Assembly: GCA_900757695.1 (NCBI GenBank)
Contig: CAAEOU010000285.1
Location: 1-5,563 of the forward strand
Length of the DNA stretch: 5,563 nt
Reading direction: 5' to 3'
Source: an uncultured Oscillospiraceae bacterium
GTDB lineage: Bacteria > Bacillota_A > Clostridia > Oscillospirales > Oscillospiraceae
Shown here: piece by piece, positions 1 through 3,711 of the stretch
Layout of the letters: each line of letters starts with the position of its first letter
Numbering within the stretch: the first letter of the stretch is position 1
The notes under the pieces: model-generated
Told to the model about the DNA's origin: nothing
What the model saw: the letters and a program-made list of their open reading frames with translations, nothing else
Database searches by the model: none
Program-made: the position numbers and the translations under genes

Positions 1-938
1 AGACCATCATGGGTATCTCCCGCCGTCAGCAGCGGGAGATCGTCCGGGAAGGTGCCGAAGAACCGAACTATGCCCGGTTTCAGGCTGCCTATACACAGCG
101 CCGTCAGCCGGTCTCCAACCCCAGAGTGGTCTATCAGGGCTATCCCGGGGCCTACAGCGAGCAGGCCGCCCGAAACTTCTTCGGGGCAGACATTACCCCT
201 GTGGGACTTCGGCAGTTTGAGGATGTCTTTCTTGCCATCAAGGAAGGCCGTGCCGACTACGGCGTTGTCCCCATTGAGAACAACTCCACCGGTGCGATCC
301 GGCAGATCTACGATCTGCTATCTCAATATGAATTCTATCTGGTGGGCGAAACGACCGTACGGATCGAGCACTGTCTGATGGCCCCCCACGGCGCATCTCT
401 TGACACCATCACCCATGTTTACAGCCACGAGCAGGGACTGTTCCAGTCTGAGAAGTTCCTAAACGATCATCCCGATTGGATACAGACGCCTCTGGCAGAC
501 ACCGCCGGAAGCGCCAAATATGTGGCCGAGTCCGGCGACATCACCAAAGCCGCCATCTGCTCCGCATGGGCTGCGGACATCTACGGCCTCGATATTCTGG
601 CCACCGGAGTCAACTACAACGATATCAACACCACCCGCTTTGTGGTGGTCTCCCCCTACATGGAGCTTCGAGACGGGGCAGATAAGATCAGCACCATCGT
701 CACCACCCCCCACGAATCCGGCTGTCTCCATGAGATCCTCACCATTTTCGCCGTCAACGGATTGAACATGGTAAAGCTGGAATCCCGCCCCCTGCAGGGC
801 CGCAGCTGGGAGTACATGTTCTTTCTGGAGTTCACCGGCAGTCTTCAGGCTCCGGAGATGGACGGCATTCTGCACGAAATTTCCCAGACCGCCGGAGATT
901 TCCGGGTACTGGGCAACTTTAAGAGCAACTTGGAGTAA
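1..938 (+). CDS. pheA: Prephenate dehydratase with ACT domain, 3' part of a probable chorismate mutase-prephenate dehydratase (P-protein)
   Basis: Converts prephenate to phenylpyruvate in phenylalanine synthesis; cytosolic. The frame is open to the window edge. Numbering from the in-frame ATG at base 9, the dehydratase domain spans about residues 39-216: a GYPGAYSEQAA start (44-54), VPIENNSTGAI (87-97) and the catalytic TTRF motif (208-211). A C-terminal ACT domain follows (about 228-305) with the SGCL segment (237-240) and ESRP (258-261), the family's Phe-binding elements, so feedback inhibition by Phe is expected. The first visible residues, TIMGISRRQQ, resemble the last helix of an AroQ-class chorismate mutase, and a linker follows before the dehydratase domain. 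I therefore infer a bifunctional protein whose mutase domain lies outside the window, and the ATG at base 9 is not the true start. The TAA stop lies 3 bases before aroK, consistent with one operon. The dehydratase call is secure; the fusion is likely but rests on few residues. Confidence 0.93.
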   Translation, partial: TIMGISRRQQREIVREGAEEPNYARFQAAYTQRRQPVSNPRVVYQGYPGAYSEQAARNFFGADITPVGLRQFEDVFLAIKEGRADYGVVPIENNSTGAIRQIYDLLSQYEFYLVGETTVRIEHCLMAPHGASLDTITHVYSHEQGLFQSEKFLNDHPDWIQTPLADTAGSAKYVAESGDITKAAICSAWAADIYGLDILATGVNYNDINTTRFVVVSPYMELRDGADKISTIVTTPHESGCLHEILTIFAVNGLNMVKLESRPLQGRSWEYMFFLEFTGSLQAPEMDGILHEISQTAGDFRVLGNFKSNLE

Positions 939-941
939 CCA

Positions 942-1442
942 ATGAAAAACATCGTATTATGCGGCATGATGGGCTGTGGAAAAACCACCTGTGCCCACCT
1001 GCTGGGCACACAGCTGGGCCGTCCTGTGGTAGACACCGACGATATGGTGGTAGAAATGGCGGGCATGAGCATTTCCGATCTGTTTGCGCAGAAAGGGGAA
1101 GCTGCCATGCGGGATCTTGAAACCGAAGCCGCCCGGCAGCTCAGCACAAGGCAGGACCTGATCGTCGCCACCGGAGGTGGGCTTCCCCTTCGCTCCGAAA
1201 ATCGGCAGCTTCTGCGCCACACCGGTATCGTGGTATTTCTCCGCCGGGATCCCGGCGAGATCTATGACACAGCCGACATGTCTGGTCGACCCTTGGGGCA
1301 GCAGGGCCGGGACGCATTTCTTTCCAGATTCGCCCAGCGTGAGCCTGTCTATCGGGAATTTTCCCACATTATCATTCAGGATTTCTCCAGCCCGGAGGCC
1401 ACCGTGGCAGAGATCCTTACAAAATTGGAGGGACAGCTATGA
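942..1442 (+). CDS. aroK: Shikimate kinase
   Basis: Phosphorylates shikimate with ATP to give shikimate 3-phosphate; cytosolic. At 166 aa it has normal family length. Visible motifs are the Walker A P-loop GMMGCGKTT (8-16), DTDD (31-34) whose aspartates bind Mg and shikimate, the FAQKGE...R segment (48-57) with the substrate-binding Arg57, GGG (78-80), the lid segment GRPLG (115-119, Arg116) and QREPVY (132-137, Arg133). The usual Phe before Arg57 is Met, a mild change. The start is supported by GGAG at 932-935, six bases before the ATG; that GGAG sits in the last codons of pheA. The stop codon overlaps the aroQ start in an ATGA. The symbol aroK rather than aroL is by convention for single-copy enzymes. 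Confidence 0.95.
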   Translation: MKNIVLCGMMGCGKTTCAHLLGTQLGRPVVDTDDMVVEMAGMSISDLFAQKGEAAMRDLETEAARQLSTRQDLIVATGGGLPLRSENRQLLRHTGIVVFLRRDPGEIYDTADMSGRPLGQQGRDAFLSRFAQREPVYREFSHIIIQDFSSPEATVAEILTKLEGQL

Positions 1443-1882
1443 GATTTTTAGTTATCAACGGTCCGAATCTGAACCTGCTTGGTTCCAGAGAACCGGAAAT
1501 CTATGGAAAAAGCGGCTATGATGCGCTGATCTCCCGGATCCGCGAATCCGCCGCCAGCATGAACGTGGAAGTGGAGTGCATGCAGTCCAATCATGAGGGT
1601 GCGATCATTGACGCCATTCACAAGGCCAAGGGTTCCTTTGACGGCATCATCATCAACCCCGGTGCTTACACCCATTACAGCTATGCCATTCTGGACGCAC
1701 TGAAGGCTGTGGCACTTCCCGCCGTGGAGGTGCATATCTCCAACATCCATCAGCGTGAAGAATTCCGTCACAAGTCTGTCACTGCCGCAGGCTGCGATGG
1801 GCAGATCTGCGGTCTCGGCCAATTTGGCTATGTAGCCGCCATGGGCTACCTGATCGAAAAGCTCGCCAGCCATGCAGGTTGA
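1439..1882 (+). CDS. aroQ: 3-dehydroquinate dehydratase, type II
   Basis: Dehydrates 3-dehydroquinate to 3-dehydroshikimate, the third step of the shikimate pathway; type II enzymes are usually cytosolic dodecamers. The 147 aa length is typical. The signature INGPNLNLLGSREPEIYG (6-23) contains the loop Arg17 and catalytic Tyr22. Further active-site residues are Asn73 in INPGAYTH (72-79), His79, the EVHISN segment with catalytic His99 (97-102), and REEFR with Arg110. The start is well supported: GGAGGG at 1427-1432, six bases before an ATG that shares ATGA with the aroK stop, so translation is probably coupled. The symbol aroQ here means the type II dehydroquinase, not the AroQ class of chorismate mutases. 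The 3' end overlaps aroE by 11 bases. Confidence 0.97.
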   Translation: MRFLVINGPNLNLLGSREPEIYGKSGYDALISRIRESAASMNVEVECMQSNHEGAIIDAIHKAKGSFDGIIINPGAYTHYSYAILDALKAVALPAVEVHISNIHQREEFRHKSVTAAGCDGQICGLGQFGYVAAMGYLIEKLASHAG

Positions 1883-2738
1883 GTATCACAACGGCACAGG
1901 GCTGCTGTGCGTCATCGGTGATCCCATTGGTCACAGTCTCTCCCCCCTGCTGCAAAATACCATGCTGAAGGAGCTGGGAGAAGATTACCTCTACCTTGCG
2001 CTGCCGGTCAAGGCCGGCACTGTGGAACCGTTTGTCTCCGCCGCCAAAGCCATTGGCATTCGGGGCTTCAATTTGACCATGCCCCACAAGGAGCACATCC
2101 TGCCGTATCTCTCCCGAATGACTCCGGAGGCCCAGCACTGCGGCTCCGTCAATACCGTCCGCATCACAGGCGGACTGCTGGAGGGGCATTCCACCGATGG
2201 GCTTGGCTTTCGCAAGAGCCTCGAGACCTTTGGCCGTGATTTCCCCGGTCAGACGGTGACCATTCTGGGGGCCGGCGGTGCCGCAAAATCCATCGCAATG
2301 ACCGCCGTGGAGGCCGGTGCCAAAAAAGTCTGCGTGGCAAACCGTACCCTTTCACGGGCGCAGGCGCTCTGCAAGGATGAGCCCGTTATGGAGCCCCTTG
2401 CACGCTCCGATCTCTCCCGGGTACTGCCCGAGACCGACCTTCTCATCAGCACCCTTCCCGTAGGTATGTCCGGTGTAGGTGGGAACAGCGTCCCCTGTCT
2501 GGATCCCCTGAAACCCGGTGCGCTGTGTATGGACTGCATCTATGCCCCCGCCATGACCCCCTTTATGGAGGAAGCCCGCCGAACCGGTCACGAAGCAGGG
2601 AACGGCATTGGCATGCTGATCTATCAGGCCATTTACGCCTTGGAATTTTTCCTGCACAAAACCTTTTCCCCGGAAACCATATCCCGGCTGGGTACGCTGC
2701 TGCAAGCCACCTGCGGCGTAGATCCAAGAGGCCAATGA
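1872..2738 (+). CDS. aroE: Shikimate dehydrogenase (NADP+)
   Basis: Reduces 3-dehydroshikimate to shikimate, the step between the two preceding gene products. The 288 aa protein has the substrate domain first: GDPIGHSLSP (16-25, Ser22 and Ser24 contact shikimate), NLTMPHKE (67-74, catalytic Lys73), SVNT (92-95, Asn94) and STDG (107-110, Asp109). The Rossmann domain follows, with GAGGAAKS (133-140) and NRTLSR (157-162), whose arginines indicate NADPH rather than NADH. A C-terminal GMLIYQA (247-253) completes the active site. The loop normally reading like NATPxGM is STLPVGM (193-199). The ATG at 1872 lies inside aroQ and has no clear Shine-Dalgarno sequence, so it probably depends on ribosomes finishing aroQ. 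It is still the best start, since it leaves a short lead of about ten residues as in other clostridial AroE. A terminator follows directly. Confidence 0.95.
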   Translation: MQVEYHNGTGLLCVIGDPIGHSLSPLLQNTMLKELGEDYLYLALPVKAGTVEPFVSAAKAIGIRGFNLTMPHKEHILPYLSRMTPEAQHCGSVNTVRITGGLLEGHSTDGLGFRKSLETFGRDFPGQTVTILGAGGAAKSIAMTAVEAGAKKVCVANRTLSRAQALCKDEPVMEPLARSDLSRVLPETDLLISTLPVGMSGVGGNSVPCLDPLKPGALCMDCIYAPAMTPFMEEARRTGHEAGNGIGMLIYQAIYALEFFLHKTFSPETISRLGTLLQATCGVDPRGQ

Positions 2739-2742
2739 TTAG

Positions 2743-2785
2743 AAAAGAGCCGAAACCCACTTCACATTTGGGTTCCGGCTCTTTT
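2743..2785. terminator. Bidirectional rho-independent terminator between convergent genes
   Basis: An inverted repeat pairs 2743-2759 with 2769-2785: 17 positions with one A-C mismatch (2753/2775) and a 9-base loop (2760-2768). The outer end is A-rich on the left and T-rich on the right, so an RNA from either strand ends its stem in a U-tract. It starts 4 bases after the aroE stop, and its T-tract runs into the stop codon of the minus-strand HAD gene at 2786-2788. It should end both transcripts. Confidence 0.9.
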
Positions 2786-3607
2786 TCACTTTGTATATTT
2801 CTCTTGGAGGTACTCCACCACGTCTGCAATGGCCCCCTGATCGCAGTCGCAGACGATCACATCTGCGGTATCCAGTGCCGCCTGACTGCTCCCCGCCGGG
2901 GTAAAGCCCACCGCAGCCGCCTCCAGCATGGCAAGGTCATTTTCATTATCTCCGGCGCAGTAGATGTGCTCCCGCCGGATGCCCAGCAGCTCCGCCAGCC
3001 TCAGGACGCCGGTTCCCTTATTACAGCCGCCCGGCGTGATCTCCAGCAGCATGGGGTGGGAGAAGAACACCCCATACCGGTCTCCGAACCGTTCCTTCAT
3101 CCACTGCTGCATCTGCTCCAGCCGCTCATGTTCATCCTCAAACTTGGCATAGACCCATGGTGTCGGAATTTCTCCCAGCTCTGCCGTCTTCGCATGCTGT
3201 CCGGTGATCTCCAAATGGATCTTCGTCACCCCATTGGGCCGAACCGCATAGAGCTGTCCTGCCCCGAATATCTCCACTGCGGATGTAGGAAACGCATCCA
3301 GCACCGCCGCAAAGTCCGCCTTTGCCGTTGCCGGAAACGCTGCCTCGAACATCAGTTTCTCCGTGGAAAGGTCATAGATCTGTGTGCCGTTTGCCACGAT
3401 CACCGGTGCGCCGATGGGGAGCCCCGGGGCCTGAAGGCGCACGGACTCAAGCCCCCGCCCGGAGGCCAGCGTAAAGCTTCCGCCTTCCTTCACAAAGAGC
3501 TCCAGTGCTTTTCCGGTGCGCTCCGGCACCTGCTTGCTGCGATTTACCAGGGTGTCATCAAAATCCGACACCAGCAGTACGCCTTCAAATATTCCCATAC
3601 GATACAA
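2786..3607 (-). CDS. HAD-superfamily hydrolase, Cof-type (subfamily IIB) phosphatase
   Basis: Likely a cytosolic Mg-dependent phosphatase acting on small phosphorylated metabolites; the substrate cannot be read from sequence. With 273 aa it has the normal Cof-family length. All HAD motifs are visible: motif I DFDDT (15-19; nucleophile Asp15, acid/base Asp17), motif II LASGR (47-51; Ser49), motif III Lys197 in NKGTG, and motif IV GDNENDLAML (219-228; Mg-binding aspartates). NGTQIYD (73-79) is the conserved segment before the type C2 cap, which occupies roughly residues 82-190. Motif I reads DFDDT where most relatives have DxDGT. The longest start is TTG (3605-3607), four bases after AAGGAG; an ATG at 3596-3598 gives a protein three residues shorter, with a 13-base spacing. 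The gene converges on aroE and lies downstream of the SLH gene on the same strand; neither neighbour suggests a substrate. Confidence 0.88.
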   Translation of the reverse strand: MYRMGIFEGVLLVSDFDDTLVNRSKQVPERTGKALELFVKEGGSFTLASGRGLESVRLQAPGLPIGAPVIVANGTQIYDLSTEKLMFEAAFPATAKADFAAVLDAFPTSAVEIFGAGQLYAVRPNGVTKIHLEITGQHAKTAELGEIPTPWVYAKFEDEHERLEQMQQWMKERFGDRYGVFFSHPMLLEITPGGCNKGTGVLRLAELLGIRREHIYCAGDNENDLAMLEAAAVGFTPAGSSQAALDTADVIVCDCDQGAIADVVEYLQEKYTK

Positions 3608-3611
3608 TTCG

Positions 3612-3617
3612 CTCCTT
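3612..3617 (-). promoter_or_regulatory. Ribosome binding site of the HAD gene
   Basis: On the minus strand this reads AAGGAG. It is 4 bases from the TTG at 3607 and 13 bases from the ATG at 3598. Neither spacing is ideal; the shorter one mildly favours TTG. No other Shine-Dalgarno-like sequence lies closer to the ATG. Confidence 0.65.
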
Positions 3618-3618
3618 C

Positions 3619-3649
3619 GCGTGTATTTCTTCCATGTCCTTCTACACGC
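3619..3649. repeat. Short inverted repeat upstream of the HAD gene
   Basis: GCGTGTA at 3619-3625 is the exact reverse complement of TACACGC at 3643-3649, with a 17-base spacer that is almost all purine on the minus strand. It begins just upstream of the HAD ribosome binding site. It could be an operator or a weak leader hairpin, but a 7-base arm can occur by chance. Confidence 0.3.
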
Positions 3650-3679
3650 AACGCTCTACGAGGTTCTTTGACCGTCTTT

Positions 3680-3706
3680 GGGGCCGCTGCATTACGCAGC
3701 GGCCCC
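3680..3706 (-). terminator. GC-rich hairpin after the SLH gene, possible terminator without a U-tract
   Basis: An 11-bp perfect stem (3680-3690 with 3696-3706) closes a 5-base loop. It begins 5 bases past the TAA stop of the minus-strand surface-protein gene, where a terminator or mRNA-stabilising hairpin is expected. On the minus strand the stem is followed by AAAGACGG rather than U residues, so termination may be inefficient and some read-through into the HAD gene is possible. The plus-strand side has a short TTTCCTT run, but no plus-strand gene needs a terminator here. Confidence 0.5.
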
Positions 3707-3711
3707 TTTCC

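Noticed and set aside
9..11. ATG at base 9 as the start of pheA
   Set aside because: There is no ribosome binding site in the 8 bases before it, the frame is open upstream, and the flanking residues look like the end of a chorismate mutase domain.
459..875. Minus-strand open frame of 138 codons inside pheA
   Set aside because: It is antisense to well-conserved dehydratase and ACT motifs and shows no domain or ribosome binding site of its own.
3618..3680. Sigma-A promoter for the HAD gene on the minus strand
   Set aside because: TTGCGT could act as a -35 element, but the hexamer 17 bases downstream (AAATAC) is a poor -10 match; I could not support a promoter.
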